Assembly (NCBI RefSeq): GCF_010977555.1
Contig: NZ_CP048815.1
Span: 3,278,501 to 3,342,500 of the forward strand
DNA: 64,000 bases
Origin: Caulobacter rhizosphaerae
GTDB lineage: Bacteria; Pseudomonadota; Alphaproteobacteria; Caulobacterales; Caulobacteraceae
Reading direction: 5' to 3'
Below the pieces are notes generated by a model. It was not told the DNA's origin, did no database searches, and was given only the letters and a program-made list of their open reading frames with translations. Made by a program: the position numbers and the translations under genes. The number at the start of each line of letters is the position of its first letter. Position 1 is the first letter of the stretch. Positions 8,807-19,446 of this stretch are shown in pieces.

Positions 8807-9163
8807 CTAGACGGCGATCAGCGCCGCCGCCAGCCGCCGGCCTTCGCTGGCCAGGACGTTGTAGGTGCGCGCGGCGGCCTCGGTGCTCATGAACTCCAGA
8901 CCAAGCCCCGCCGCCTTCAGGGCGTCACGCACCGGGCGCGGCGGCAGGGCGTTGACCAGGCCCACGCCCAGCAGCACGAACTCGACCGCCCCGCCCGCCG
9001 CGAAGACCTCGGCGAAGTCGTCCGGCGTCAAGGCGGCCAGGCTGGTGGCGCCCCAGGATCGCGGCTGGTCGTCGAGGATCAGCAGCGAACCTGGACGCCA
9101 GTCGCCGGAGACGCGGAACCCGCCGCCGCCCCAGGCGTCGATCGATGGCGGCTGGCGCAGCAT
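8807..9163 (-). CDS. Mth938-like domain protein (NDUFAF3/DUF498 family)
   Basis: Small 118-residue protein. It starts at the ATG whose A is shared with the secF stop codon (TGATG), which implies translational coupling. Landmarks are WGGGGFRVSGDWRPGSLLIL near the N-terminus, FVLLGVG in the middle and TEAAARTYNVLASEGRRLAAALI at the end, the last typical of the family. Mitochondrial homologues (NDUFAF3) assist complex I assembly. Its position behind secDF is common in alphaproteobacteria. Confidence 0.85.
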   Translation of the reverse strand: MLRQPPSIDAWGGGGFRVSGDWRPGSLLILDDQPRSWGATSLAALTPDDFAEVFAAGGAVEFVLLGVGLVNALPPRPVRDALKAAGLGLEFMSTEAAARTYNVLASEGRRLAAALIAV

Positions 9164-10110
9164 CAGGGCCGTGTGCCGGCGCCGAGCTTGATCGGCGTGG
9201 CTTCTTCGTCGCCCCGCTTGACGCCCCAGACGAGGATCAGCGGCAGGGCGATATAGACCGACGAATAGGTGCCGATCAGGATGCCGAAGGTCATGGTGAA
9301 GACCAGCGGGAACAGCACCGGGCCGCCGAACACCATCGTGCCGCCCAGGGCCAGCAGGGCCGTGGAGCCGGTGATGATCGTCCGCGACAGACGCTCGTTC
9401 TCCGACAGGTCGATGATGTCGCGCAGCGGGGTGGTCTTGTACTTGCGCAGGTTCTCCTTGAGCCGGTCGAAGGTGATGACCTTCTCGTTCATGGAGTAGC
9501 CGATCACCGTCAGCAGGGCGGCGATCGAGGTCATCGAGAACTCGATCTGCAGCACCGATAACAGACCCAGTGTCAGGATGATGTCGTGGAACACGGCCAC
9601 CACGGCGCCGACGCCGAACTGCCACTGGAACCGGAACCAGATGTAGCCCAGCATCAGCACCAGGGCGATGCCCAGGGCCTTGAAGCCCGACCCCAGCAGC
9701 TCGCCCGAGACCTTGGCGCCGATCACCGACGGGGCCGGCATGGTCATGGTCGGGAAGTGGGCGACCAGCTTCTGCTTGATCTCGGCCGCCTCGGCGTTGG
9801 CGTTCTGGCCCGCCTCCGGCAGAAAACGGATCATGGCGGAGTTGGGCGAGCCGAAGCCTTGGACCTGGGCGTCGTGAACGCCGATCCGACCCAGCTCGCC
9901 GCGAAGCTCGGCCAGCGGAACGGGCGTGGGCATGCGCGCTTCCATGGCGATGCCGCCCTTGAAGTCGATGCCCAGGTTCAGGCCCTGGGTGAAGAACGAG
10001 ACGCACGAGCCGGCGATCAGCAGGGCGGAGATCGCCGCGGCGACCGGAGCCCACTTCACGAAGCGGAAGTGGGTCTGGCGGGGGATCAGGCGGATGAGGG
10101 GCCAAGCCAT
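9163..10110 (-). CDS. secF: Protein translocase subunit SecF
   Basis: Inner-membrane partner of SecD that uses the proton gradient to help complete Sec-dependent export. The 315-residue protein has an N-terminal transmembrane helix, a periplasmic region with GIDFKGGIAMEAR, then a C-terminal five-helix RND-like block with VFHDIILTLGLLSV and IGYSMNEKVITFDRLKENL. Spacing to the upstream secD is 9 bp; the downstream Mth938-like gene overlaps by one base. Length and motifs are normal. Confidence 0.97.
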   Translation of the reverse strand: MAWPLIRLIPRQTHFRFVKWAPVAAAISALLIAGSCVSFFTQGLNLGIDFKGGIAMEARMPTPVPLAELRGELGRIGVHDAQVQGFGSPNSAMIRFLPEAGQNANAEAAEIKQKLVAHFPTMTMPAPSVIGAKVSGELLGSGFKALGIALVLMLGYIWFRFQWQFGVGAVVAVFHDIILTLGLLSVLQIEFSMTSIAALLTVIGYSMNEKVITFDRLKENLRKYKTTPLRDIIDLSENERLSRTIITGSTALLALGGTMVFGGPVLFPLVFTMTFGILIGTYSSVYIALPLILVWGVKRGDEEATPIKLGAGTRP

Positions 10111-10119
10111 GATGGAAAC

Positions 10120-11718
10120 CTAAGCGATCGGCAGCTTCTTCGGACGGGCGGTCTTGAACCACCAGCCGATGAGCACTTGAGTGATGATGATGGCGGTGAA
10201 CACCGAGGTGAACACGCCGATCGACAGGGTCCAGGCGAAGCCCTTGATGGGGCCCGAGCCGAACCCGAACATGATCGCGGCGGAGATCAGGCTGGTGATG
10301 TTGGCGTCCATGATCGAGACCATGGCCCGGCGGAAGCCCGTGTCCGCCGCCGACATCGGCGATCGTCCCGCCGCGGCCTCGTCCCGCATCCGTTCGTAGA
10401 TCAGCACGTTGGCGTCGACCGCCACCGCCAGGGTCAGGATCAGGCCGGCGATGCCGGGGAAGGTCAGGGTGGCCTGGGTCATCGACATGATGCCGACGAT
10501 CAGCAGCACGTTGGCCACCAGGGCCAGGGCCGCGAACACCCCGAACAGGCCGTAGGCCAGGATGATGAACACGAACATCGCCGCCGCGCCGATGGCCAGG
10601 GAGATGGCCCCGGCCCGGACGGCGTCGGCGCCCAGCTCGGCTCCGACGGTGCGCTGCTCTTCCAGGTTCAGCTTGGCGGGCAAGGCGCCCGACCGCAGCA
10701 GCAGGGCCAGTTCGGCGGCGCTTTCCGGCGTGAAGTTGCCGGTGATGATGCCCGAACCGCCCGGCAGCGGCTGATTGATCCTGGGGGCCGAGATGTATTT
10801 GCCGTCCAGCACGATGGCGAAGCGCTTGCCGACGTTGCGGGTGGTGGCGTCACCGAACTTGCGGGCGCCGGAACCGCCGAAGCGGAAACCGACCGCGGGC
10901 GCGCCGTTCTGGTCGAACTCCTGGTTGGCGTTAACCAGGTCCTCGCCGGTCACCAAGGCGCGCTTGGCCACTGGGATCGGCGGCTCGCCGGGCTGGGTGC
11001 CCGGGATGACCACCACGCCAGGCGGGATGCGGCCAGCGACCATGTCTTCCTGGGTGACCGTCTCGTCGACCATCTGGAAGGTCAGCTTGGCGGTCTGGCC
11101 GATCACGGCCTGCAGGCGGGCGGGGTCGCTTTCGCCGGCCGCCTGGATGACGATCCGGTTGCTGCCCTGGCGGGTGATCGTCGGTTCCTTGGTGCCCAGG
11201 GCGTCGATCCGGCGTCGGATCGTCTCGATCGACTGGGTCACGGCCTTGGCGGCGTCCGCCTTGGCCGCTTCCGGCACGAAGGCAAGTTCCAGCTGGCCAT
11301 CGCCATTATTGGTCACGGTCGTATCGCGCCCGGTAACCGTCCCTTGCAGCTGGCCGCCGATCGAGCGGCGCAGCAGGCTGACCGCCTGGTCCACCTTGGC
11401 CGGATCGGTGATGCGCACCCGCACGACGCCGCCCGCCTCGCCCAGTTCGCCGAACTCGATCTGGTCGTTGCGCAGGGTGGTGCGCACGTCCTCGACCATG
11501 TTGGTCAGGCGTTCGGCCCGCAGCGCATCGGTGTCGACCTCGTAGAGCAGGTACGAGCCGCCCTGCAGGTCGAGCCCCAGGTTGAGCTTCTGGTGGGGAA
11601 CCCAGCCTGGAAGCGCGTCGAGCGTCTTCTGCGGCAGCACGTTGGGCAGGGAGAAGACGATGCCGAAGATCACCGACAGGATGACGGCGGTGACTTTCCA
11701 GCGGGAGAGGGTCAGCAT
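10120..11718 (-). CDS. secD: Protein translocase subunit SecD
   Basis: Large SecDF subunit (532 residues) acting after SecA/SecYEG. It begins with a membrane anchor (KVTAVILSVIFGIVFSLPNV) and the conserved GLDLQGGSYLLYEVD. The periplasmic P1 region follows, then the C-terminal six-helix block with GLILTLAVAVDANVLIYERM and the family motif AVDANVLIYER. It lies between yajC and secF in one operon (74 bp from yajC, 9 bp to secF). Confidence 0.97.
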   Translation of the reverse strand: MLTLSRWKVTAVILSVIFGIVFSLPNVLPQKTLDALPGWVPHQKLNLGLDLQGGSYLLYEVDTDALRAERLTNMVEDVRTTLRNDQIEFGELGEAGGVVRVRITDPAKVDQAVSLLRRSIGGQLQGTVTGRDTTVTNNGDGQLELAFVPEAAKADAAKAVTQSIETIRRRIDALGTKEPTITRQGSNRIVIQAAGESDPARLQAVIGQTAKLTFQMVDETVTQEDMVAGRIPPGVVVIPGTQPGEPPIPVAKRALVTGEDLVNANQEFDQNGAPAVGFRFGGSGARKFGDATTRNVGKRFAIVLDGKYISAPRINQPLPGGSGIITGNFTPESAAELALLLRSGALPAKLNLEEQRTVGAELGADAVRAGAISLAIGAAAMFVFIILAYGLFGVFAALALVANVLLIVGIMSMTQATLTFPGIAGLILTLAVAVDANVLIYERMRDEAAAGRSPMSAADTGFRRAMVSIMDANITSLISAAIMFGFGSGPIKGFAWTLSIGVFTSVFTAIIITQVLIGWWFKTARPKKLPIA

Positions 11719-11792
11719 GGATTACAGGCTCTGGACGACGCCCTTCGGCGTCAAGTTACGGGCGGCGCCTCGTGGTCGACGCGGAGTGGTGA

Positions 11793-12101
11793 TCAGCTCT
11801 TGGGATCGTTGGCCGGGGCCGGTTCGCCCTTGGCGCGGATCTCGGCGATCATGCTCTTGACCACCTTGACGGTCACGCCCTGGGCGATCTCGACGCCGAC
11901 CTCGGTCTCCTCGACCCGGACGACCTTGCCCAGCATGCCGTTCGACAGCACGACGTTGTCGCCGCGCTTGACGGCGGCGATGGCCGCGGCGTGCTGCTTG
12001 GCGCGCGTCTGCTGCGGGCGGATCAGCATGAAATAGAAGAGCACGACCATCAGGATGATGGGCGCGATCTGGATCAGTTGGGCTTGCAGTCCACCGGACA
12101 T
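11793..12101 (-). CDS. yajC: Preprotein translocase subunit YajC
   Basis: Single-pass membrane protein of 102 residues that associates with SecDF. An N-terminal helix (IAPIILMVVLFYFMLI) is followed by the signature RPQQTRAKQHAAAIAAVKRGD and a small beta-rich cytoplasmic domain (VVLSNGMLGKVVRVEETEVGV). It is the first gene of the yajC-secD-secF operon; the promoter must lie in the 121 bp before the divergent ATPase gene. Confidence 0.96.
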   Translation of the reverse strand: MSGGLQAQLIQIAPIILMVVLFYFMLIRPQQTRAKQHAAAIAAVKRGDNVVLSNGMLGKVVRVEETEVGVEIAQGVTVKVVKSMIAEIRAKGEPAPANDPKS

Positions 12102-12222
12102 GTCGTCTCCAAGAAAGTCTGGTTAGCGTCCCCGCCCACATGGGGGGCCCGCCAAGTCGGCGGAAGCTATGCGTTCACCTCTCCTTTTGCAATGACAGCT
12201 GGGTGGGGCTAGGAGGCAACAC

Positions 12223-13062
12223 ATGAACGACGCCGCCCTGCCCCTGCTCGCCCGCATCGCCGACGCCCTGGAGCGCCTGGCCCCCGCGGCTCCCGCCGCG
12301 CCCGACTTCGGGGCCGGACGGCTGTTCCGGCACGAGCCGAAAGGCGACGGCTTCGTCCCCGCCCCCGACTATCCGATGCCGCTGGACCTGCTGATCGGCG
12401 TCGAGCGGCAGAAGGACCGGTTCGTCGAGAACCTCCGCCGCTTCGCCGTCGGCCTGCCCTGCAACCACGTGTTGCTGTGGGGCGTGCGCGGCACGGGCAA
12501 GAGCTCGCTGACCAAGGCCGCCTTCATGGGGATGGCCGCCGAGTATCCGGCCCTGAAGCTGATCGAGGTCGATCGCGACGAGGTCGCGGCGTTGCCGCCG
12601 CTATTTGATGTGCTGCGGTCGTGCGCGGAGCGCTTCGTGGTGCTGTGCGACGACCTGTCGTTCGAGGACGGGGCGGCGGCGGCCAAGGCGCTGAAATCGG
12701 CCCTGGAGGGCGGCGTGGCCGGCCCGCCGGAGAACGTGCTGTTCGTGGCCACCTCCAACCGCCGCCACCTGATGCCGCGCGACCATGTCGAGACGCAAGG
12801 CGCGATCGCCGCGGCCGAGAACGCCGAGGAGGAGATGAGCGTCTCCGACCGCTTCGGCCTGTGGATCGGCTTTCCGCCCATGGACCAGCCCACCTACCTG
12901 GCGGCGATCCACGGCTATGCCGAGCGCTTCGGGCTGCAGGTCGAGAACCTTGAGCGCCGGGCGCTGCAGTGGTCGCAGCTGCGCGGCGCCCGCTCGGGCC
13001 GGGTGGCCTACCAGTTCATCCGTGACCTGGCCGGGGAGCTGGGTGTAAACCTGCCCGCCTAA
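12223..13062 (+). CDS. DUF815-family AAA-type ATPase
   Basis: P-loop ATPase of 279 residues. Walker A is GVRGTGKSSL (about residues 86-95) and Walker B is FVVLCDDLSFE. Other family features are the linker PLDLLIGVERQKDRFVENL just before the P-loop and the sensor-like FVATSNRRHLMPRD. DUF815 proteins are conserved in proteobacteria but their job is not established. It is transcribed away from yajC, and a small membrane protein gene follows 18 bp later. Confidence 0.88.
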   Translation: MNDAALPLLARIADALERLAPAAPAAPDFGAGRLFRHEPKGDGFVPAPDYPMPLDLLIGVERQKDRFVENLRRFAVGLPCNHVLLWGVRGTGKSSLTKAAFMGMAAEYPALKLIEVDRDEVAALPPLFDVLRSCAERFVVLCDDLSFEDGAAAAKALKSALEGGVAGPPENVLFVATSNRRHLMPRDHVETQGAIAAAENAEEEMSVSDRFGLWIGFPPMDQPTYLAAIHGYAERFGLQVENLERRALQWSQLRGARSGRVAYQFIRDLAGELGVNLPA

Positions 13063-13080
13063 ACCCCGCGGGAGGCCCGG

Positions 13081-13320
13081 ATGGGCAAGCCCTGGTTTCG
13101 CGTGAAGCGCTACGGGTTCGGCGCCGGCCTGCCGTGCCGCTGGCAAGGCTGGGCGCTGCTGATCGGCTTCCTGGTCGTCATCGTCGCCAGCGGCGTGGTG
13201 TTCGCCGGACGAGACCCCATGCTCCATCTGGGCCTGGTGCTGGCCTCGACGGCGGTCGTGGTGATCGTCAGCTGGCGCAAGAGCGACGGCCCGTGGAAGT
13301 GGCGCTGGGGCGACGCGTAG
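13081..13320 (+). CDS. Small two-helix membrane protein
   Basis: 79-residue protein of unknown function with two hydrophobic segments (GWALLIGFLVVIVASGVVF and LGLVLASTAVVVIVSW) between basic ends (KPWFRVKRYGFG and RKSDGPWKWRWGDA). It follows the DUF815 ATPase by 18 bp with a GGGAGG ribosome-binding site just before the ATG, so the two are probably co-transcribed. The segment RVKRYGFGAGLPCRWQGW is typical of short uncharacterised alphaproteobacterial proteins. Confidence 0.75.
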   Translation: MGKPWFRVKRYGFGAGLPCRWQGWALLIGFLVVIVASGVVFAGRDPMLHLGLVLASTAVVVIVSWRKSDGPWKWRWGDA

Positions 13321-13334
13321 CCGACGCCCGCGCT

Positions 13335-13397
13335 CCGCCCCCTATAGGGGCGGACAGACCGCGCAGCGGTCAGGTGGGGCAAGTTAGCGCCCCACCT
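13335..13397. repeat. Three consecutive hairpins between convergent genes
   Basis: Palindromes at about 13335-13353 (CCGCCCC/GGGGCGG), 13356-13370 (GACCGC/GCGGTC) and 13372-13397 (AGGTGGGGC/GCCCCACCT). They lie between the small membrane protein and dipM, which converge. The arrangement looks like a REP-type element that may also act as a bidirectional terminator. Confidence 0.6.
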
Positions 13398-13406
13398 CCC
13401 CGCCTT

Positions 13407-15296
13407 CTACTTCGGCAGCACCAGACCCGGATCCACCGGCCGCGCCTTGTCCTTGGGCGTGGGCGCGTAGCGGACCTCGAAGTGCAGCTTCGGCTCGCTG
13501 GCGCCGCCGGTCTGGCCGACCGAACCGAGCGTGGCCCCCTGGGCGACCTGCTGGCGCATCTTGACCTGGATGTCCGCGAGGTGGGCGTAGGCCGTCACCC
13601 AGCCGTCCGCATGCTTGACCAGCACCAGGTTGCCGAAGCCGGGCACCTGGTTGCCGGCATAGACCACCTCGCCCGCCGCGGCGGCGCGGACCGGCGTGCC
13701 GGCCGGCGCGCGGATATCGACGCCGTCGTTGCGCTGGCCGGCGCCCTTGGGGCCGAAGTCCGAGATCGTCTCGCCCTGCAGCGGCCACACGAAGCGGCCG
13801 CGACCGGCGGCGGTGATCTCGGCCTCGGTCGGCGGCGGGGTGCTGCCGATGATCTGGCCCGAGGACGGCGGCGGCGTCACCGGCTGGGCCGAGACCGGAC
13901 CGGTGGGCGTGCGCGGATAGCTGGAACTGGGCGACGGCGTATAAGGGCGCGGTGACGACGGCAGCGAGGCCGGCGGCGTAGTGGCGGCCGGCGGGGTGTA
14001 GCTGGGGGTCGGCGTGACCGGGCGCGGGGTCGTGGGACGCGGCGCCGGCGGGGCGGTCGTTACCGTGGTCTTCAGCGGGCCCTTGTCGCGATAGCCGGAC
14101 GGCAGGCGCAGTTTCTGGCCCTTCTTGATCGCCGCCGAGGTGCGCAGATTGTTCTCTTCGGCCAGGGCGGCCGGCTTGACGTTGAAGCGCTTGGCGACAT
14201 TGGCCAGGGTGTCGCCGGTCTGGACCACATAGGCCTTGGCGGTGGTTTCCGGGCCCTTCAGCTTCTGGCCGGGATTGATGCGATACGGCGCCTTGAGGTC
14301 GTTGTCCTTGGCCAGGTCGGCGCGGGTGGTGTCCAGGGTGCGGGCGATGGCGTCGATATTGTCGCCCCGCTTGACGGTGTAGGCGCGGCGCGGGCCGGCG
14401 ACCTCGACCACGGGCCCCGTGACGCTGACCGTCGTGGTGGTGACCGGACGGCCGGCGGGGACCTCCTCCTCCTCGACGTCGCGGGACGGAGCCGGCGCGG
14501 TCGCGTGGCTGGACGGCGAACCGATCGGCGGCAGGTCGCCGGACGACGGCGCGCCGCTGGCCGGGCCCTGGGCGACCGGCTGCATCACGGTGGTGCGGCT
14601 GGGACCCTTGTCCCTGTAGCCTTCCGGCAGGCGCAGCTTCTGGCCCTTGCGGATCGCCGAGCCGGTGCTCAGCTCGTTCTCCTCGGCCAGGGCCGCGGCC
14701 GGGACCGAGAAGCGCTTGGCGATGGCGAACATCGTGTCGCCTGTCTGGACGACGTAGGCCTTGGCGTCCTTGGTCTCCGGCCCCTGCAGCACCAGGCCCG
14801 GATGGATCCGGTACGGCGACTTCAGGTCGTTGTCCTTGGCCAGCTGGGCGCGGGTGGTGCCCAGGGTGCGGGCGATGGCGTCGATATTGTCGCCCGACTT
14901 GACCTTGTAGCTCTTGGGCGGGCCGGCGATCGTCACCACGGGGCCGCCGACGGTGGTGACCACCACCGGACGCGCGGCCGGCGCCGGGGCCGGACGGGCT
15001 TCAGCGACGGGAGGGGGCGGCGGAGGCGGCAGCGGCTGGGTGGTCGTGGCCGGGGCCAGAGGCTGGCTGGAGACGCCGACGCTGCCGGCGGGCGCGGAGA
15101 AGGTGGGTTGCGGCTCGTCGGGCGGGGTCGAGGGCCCCTCGGGCTGCTGGTTGGCCGGCGGGGCCTGGACGATCGGGAAGTTCGGAGTCGGAGCCTGGCT
15201 CCGGGTGGGATACTGCGCGCCGCCCGTGCTCTCGCAGGCCGCGAGCGTTCCAGCCGTCAGGGCGATCACCGCCGCGCGCGTCCACAACTGCCTCAT
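13407..15296 (-). CDS. dipM: DipM-type LysM/LytM cell-division factor
   Basis: Envelope protein that binds peptidoglycan and coordinates its remodelling at division in Caulobacter. The 629-residue protein has a signal peptide with a possible lipobox (LAAC), Pro-rich linkers, four LysM domains in two pairs (about 128-225 and 305-405) and a C-terminal LytM/M23 domain (about 510-620). Two zinc-ligand histidines of active M23 enzymes are replaced (Asn523 in RNDGVDI, Lys603 in PKLHFEVR), so the domain is probably non-hydrolytic, as described for DipM. The ATG at 15296 follows AGGAGAGG; an in-frame start at 15392 lacks support. Confidence 0.9.
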   Translation of the reverse strand: MRQLWTRAAVIALTAGTLAACESTGGAQYPTRSQAPTPNFPIVQAPPANQQPEGPSTPPDEPQPTFSAPAGSVGVSSQPLAPATTTQPLPPPPPPPVAEARPAPAPAARPVVVTTVGGPVVTIAGPPKSYKVKSGDNIDAIARTLGTTRAQLAKDNDLKSPYRIHPGLVLQGPETKDAKAYVVQTGDTMFAIAKRFSVPAAALAEENELSTGSAIRKGQKLRLPEGYRDKGPSRTTVMQPVAQGPASGAPSSGDLPPIGSPSSHATAPAPSRDVEEEEVPAGRPVTTTTVSVTGPVVEVAGPRRAYTVKRGDNIDAIARTLDTTRADLAKDNDLKAPYRINPGQKLKGPETTAKAYVVQTGDTLANVAKRFNVKPAALAEENNLRTSAAIKKGQKLRLPSGYRDKGPLKTTVTTAPPAPRPTTPRPVTPTPSYTPPAATTPPASLPSSPRPYTPSPSSSYPRTPTGPVSAQPVTPPPSSGQIIGSTPPPTEAEITAAGRGRFVWPLQGETISDFGPKGAGQRNDGVDIRAPAGTPVRAAAAGEVVYAGNQVPGFGNLVLVKHADGWVTAYAHLADIQVKMRQQVAQGATLGSVGQTGGASEPKLHFEVRYAPTPKDKARPVDPGLVLPK

Positions 15297-15422
15297 AGCC
15301 TCTCCTCTACCTTGCATAGGCTCCAGTCGCCGCCGCAAGGGTAAACCAACCATTAAACATCTCGCGTCGTCCCGAGAACCCTGCGCAAGCACCCACAGGG
15401 AAAACCCGGCGACGCCGGCCCG

Positions 15423-16082
15423 CTATTCGCGGGCGACGCCGTCCAGGATCGGGACGAAACGCACGTCGCACAGGACTTCGACCGTGAAGCCCCCCTTCCC
15501 GTCGCCGGCATAGCGGCGAAGGCTCTGCACCGGCCCCTTGCCCACGGGCGCGACGAGCACGCCCTGCGGCTTGAGCTGCGAAAGCAGAGTTTCGGGTTCA
15601 TCCTGCGCCGCCGCCGTGACCAGAATGCGGTCAAACGGCGCCTGTTTGGGCCAGCCCTCCCATCCATCCCCAAATTTCGTGATGACATTGGTCAGGCCCA
15701 GCACCGCGAAGCGGGCCTCGGCCTCCTTCATCAGGGTCCGATAGCGCTCGATCGTATAGACCAGGCGCGAGACGCGGCTGAGAACGGCGGTCTGGTAGCC
15801 CGAGCCTGTGCCGATCTCCAGCACCCGGCAGCGCGGCTCCAGGGTCAGGGCCTGGGTCATCAGGCCGACGATGAACGGCTGGCTGATGGTCTGGCCGCAG
15901 GCGATCGGCAGGGCCGAGTCCTCCCACGACCGCTCCTTGAACAGGTCGGGCGTGAACAGGTCGCGCGGGGTCTTCTCGATGGCGTTCAGCACGGCCGGGT
16001 CGGTGACCCCCTGGGCGCGCAGGGCCTTCATCAGCGCCTGCAGCCGGGCCTCGGGCGTGTCGGCCTTGGCTTGGGCCATCAC
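15423..16082 (-). CDS. pcm: Protein-L-isoaspartate O-methyltransferase
   Basis: SAM-dependent repair enzyme that methylates isoaspartyl residues in damaged proteins. The 219-residue protein shows [20 protein letters not shown], the conserved [20 protein letters not shown] motif [17 protein letters not shown] and [22 protein letters not shown]. It overlaps surE by 4 bp (ATGA), a pairing with surE widely seen in proteobacteria and suggestive of a survival operon. dipM lies downstream on the same strand. Confidence 0.95.
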   Translation of the reverse strand: MMAQAKADTPEARLQALMKALRAQGVTDPAVLNAIEKTPRDLFTPDLFKERSWEDSALPIACGQTISQPFIVGLMTQALTLEPRCRVLEIGTGSGYQTAVLSRVSRLVYTIERYRTLMKEAEARFAVLGLTNVITKFGDGWEGWPKQAPFDRILVTAAAQDEPETLLSQLKPQGVLVAPVGKGPVQSLRRYAGDGKGGFTVEVLCDVRFVPILDGVARE

Positions 16083-16873
16083 GAAGCCGCCTCCAGCTTG
16101 GGAGGCGCGCCACCGAGCAGGCCCTTCAGCGCCGCCACGGTCGGGTTGTGGGTCAGGTCGATGTGCAGCGGCGTGACCGAGATCTTGCCTTCGTAGACGG
16201 CCTTCAGATCCGTACCCTCCGCCGGCTTGGACGGCTTGAGAACAAAGCCCGTCCAGTAATAGTCGCGACCGCGCAGGTCGGTCCGCTTTTCCATGCTCCG
16301 CATGTGCGAGTCGCGGAAGCCCTGGCGGGTGACTTCCACCTCGGTGACCGCTTCCGGGGCAAGGGCCGGGAAGTTGACGTTCATGATGACGTCCCTGGGC
16401 CAGCCGATCTCCAGCAGGCGGCGGACGACGCCCGGCCCGAAGTGCTCGGCCGTCTCCCAGTGGGCCACCACCTCGTCGTGGAAATAGGTCATGGCCTGCG
16501 ACAGGGCGATCGACGGGATGCCCAGGGCCATGCCCTCGATGGCGCCGGCCACCGTGCCCGACAGGGTGACGTCCTCGGCCAGGTTCTGGCCGCGGTTGAC
16601 GCCCGACAGCACCAGGTTCGGGGCTGGGCCCTCGATCAGCTGCTGCACGGCCATGGCCACGCAGTCTGTGGGCGTGCCCTCGACGGCGAAGCGGCGATCG
16701 TCGACCCGGCGCACGCGGATCGGGTCCGACAGGGTCAGGGCCCGGCCGGCCCCGGACTGCTCGTACTCCGGGGCGACGATCCAGATGTCGTCCGACAGCG
16801 TCCGGGCGATGCGCTCCAGGCTTTGCAGGCCCTCGGCGTGGATGCCGTCATCGTTGGTCAGGAGGATGCGCAT
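16079..16873 (-). CDS. surE: 5'/3'-nucleotidase SurE
   Basis: Metal-dependent phosphatase acting on nucleoside monophosphates. The 264-residue protein starts [16 protein letters not shown], with the metal-binding Asp8-Asp9 pair. It also has [16 protein letters not shown], the [11 protein letters not shown] loop and [22 protein letters not shown], all family signatures. It overlaps pcm by 4 bp and is separated from serS by a palindromic repeat. Confidence 0.96.
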   Translation of the reverse strand: MRILLTNDDGIHAEGLQSLERIARTLSDDIWIVAPEYEQSGAGRALTLSDPIRVRRVDDRRFAVEGTPTDCVAMAVQQLIEGPAPNLVLSGVNRGQNLAEDVTLSGTVAGAIEGMALGIPSIALSQAMTYFHDEVVAHWETAEHFGPGVVRRLLEIGWPRDVIMNVNFPALAPEAVTEVEVTRQGFRDSHMRSMEKRTDLRGRDYYWTGFVLKPSKPAEGTDLKAVYEGKISVTPLHIDLTHNPTVAALKGLLGGAPPKLEAAS

Positions 16874-16882
16874 CTAACGGGC

Positions 16883-16994
16883 GAGCCCCCTCCGCCCCTT
16901 CGGGCCACCTCCCCCAGAGGGGGAGGATCTGCACGGTGCGGCGGCCATTAGATGCTCCCCCTCTGGGGGAGCTGTCGCGGAGCGACTGAGGGGG

Positions 16995-16997
<3 letters not shown>
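16883..16997. repeat. Inverted pair of palindromic (REP-like) elements
   Basis: Two arms, each containing a CTCCCCCTCTGGGGGAG-type palindrome (CCTCCCCCAGAGGGGGAGG at 16907-16925 and CTCCCCCTCTGGGGGAG at 16956-16972), lie in opposite orientation. Both outer ends carry GAG/CTC-G5 segments (GAGCCCCCTCC, GGGGGTCAC). The right end supplies the serS stop codon. Confidence 0.75.
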
Positions 16998-18329
<1,332 letters not shown>

Positions 18330-18386
18330 CTAAGGCGCGTCGGCGGGGGCGCCAAGCGTGGTGTCTTGCCCCGCCCTCCCCAAACG

Positions 18387-18518
18387 ACCGTCATCCCGGG
18401 CCTTGTGCCCGGGACCCCTTTATCGGCCGCAGGTGCGGAGGGATGGCGCGCTGGCGCGCCAAAGCGCTTCACCGTCGGCTGAACCAGGGGTCCCGGGCAC
18501 AAGGCCCGGGATGACGGT
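18387..18518. repeat. 32-bp perfect inverted repeat with 68-bp spacer
   Basis: ACCGTCATCCCGGGCC...ACCCC at 18387-18418 is repeated in inverse orientation at 18487-18518. Each arm itself contains a CCCGGGC/GCCCGGG palindrome. It lies in the non-coding interval between tatC and serS and resembles mobile REP-type repeats common in GC-rich alphaproteobacteria. Confidence 0.75.
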
Positions 18519-18543
18519 TAAAAAGGGGTGGGTTTACCCGCCG

Positions 18544-19446
18544 CTAAACCGCCACCACGTCCTTGGTCTGCTCGGCCTCGTCCTTGGCCTTGCGGCGTTC
18601 GATCAGCCACACGCACCAGATCGAGATCTCGTAGAGCAGGCACATCGGGATCGCCAGGGTCATCTGGCTGATCGGGTCGGGCGGGGTCAGGATGGCGGCG
18701 GCGATGAACACCCCGACGATGGCGTAGCGGCGGCCGTCGCGCAGCATCTTGGAGCTGATGATACCGGCCATGCCCAGCAGCGAGACCACCACCGGGAGCT
18801 GGAAGCACAGGCCGAAGGCCAGCAGCAGCGAGGTCACCAGGGTCAGATAGTCGCTGACCTTGGGCAGAAGCTCGACCGAGATGCCCTGCCCGAAGATCTG
18901 CTGGTTCAGCGAGAACCAGACGATGAACGGCAGCATGATGTAATAGACCAGCGCCGCGCCCATCGCGAACAGCACCGGCGAGGCGATCAGGAACGGCAGG
19001 AAGGCGTTGCGCTCGTTCTTGTACAGGCCCGGCGCGACGAAGCGGTAGAGCTGCCAGGCCAGGACGGGGAAGGTCACGACGACCGCGCCGAACGCTGACA
19101 GCTTCAGCTTGGTGAAAAACTGCTCCAGCAGGGCCGTGAAGACGAACTTCTGGTGGCCGGCGGCGGCGGCCGGGACCTCCTTGAGGCCGACCAGGGTCAT
19201 GATCAGGTCGAAAGGGCCGTGATGTCCGCCGGCCTTGCCGGCGGCGACCATGTTGGCGGCCACCTCGTAGGGGTGGATCAGGAACAGGAACAGCTGCTGC
19301 GAGAAGGCGAAGCAGACCCCGAAGCCGACGAACAGCGCTACCACGCAGATGATCAGCCGCCGGCGCAGCTCGATCAGGTGGTCCATCAGCGGCGCGCGCG
19401 AGGCTTCGATCTCGTCTTCCGGATCGTGTCCGATGGCGTTGGTCAC
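18544..19446 (-). CDS. tatC: Sec-independent translocase subunit TatC
   Basis: Core receptor of the twin-arginine translocase, binding RR signal peptides with TatB. The 300-residue, six-helix protein starts its family region at APLMDHLIELRRRLIICVVAL and contains VVVTFPVLAWQLYRFVAPGLYKNER and the FGLCFQLPVVVSLLGMAGI helix. It overlaps tatB by 4 bp, and the tatA-tatB-tatC order is the standard operon. The C-terminal tail is charged (ERRKAKDEAEQTKD). Confidence 0.97.
   Translation of the reverse strand: MTNAIGHDPEDEIEASRAPLMDHLIELRRRLIICVVALFVGFGVCFAFSQQLFLFLIHPYEVAANMVAAGKAGGHHGPFDLIMTLVGLKEVPAAAAGHQKFVFTALLEQFFTKLKLSAFGAVVVTFPVLAWQLYRFVAPGLYKNERNAFLPFLIASPVLFAMGAALVYYIMLPFIVWFSLNQQIFGQGISVELLPKVSDYLTLVTSLLLAFGLCFQLPVVVSLLGMAGIISSKMLRDGRRYAIVGVFIAAAILTPPDPISQMTLAIPMCLLYEISIWCVWLIERRKAKDEAEQTKDVVAV

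Noticed and set aside
9586..12036. 816-codon plus-strand ORF over secF-secD-yajC
   Set aside because: His/Gln/Gly/Ala-rich antisense shadow of well-supported Sec genes.
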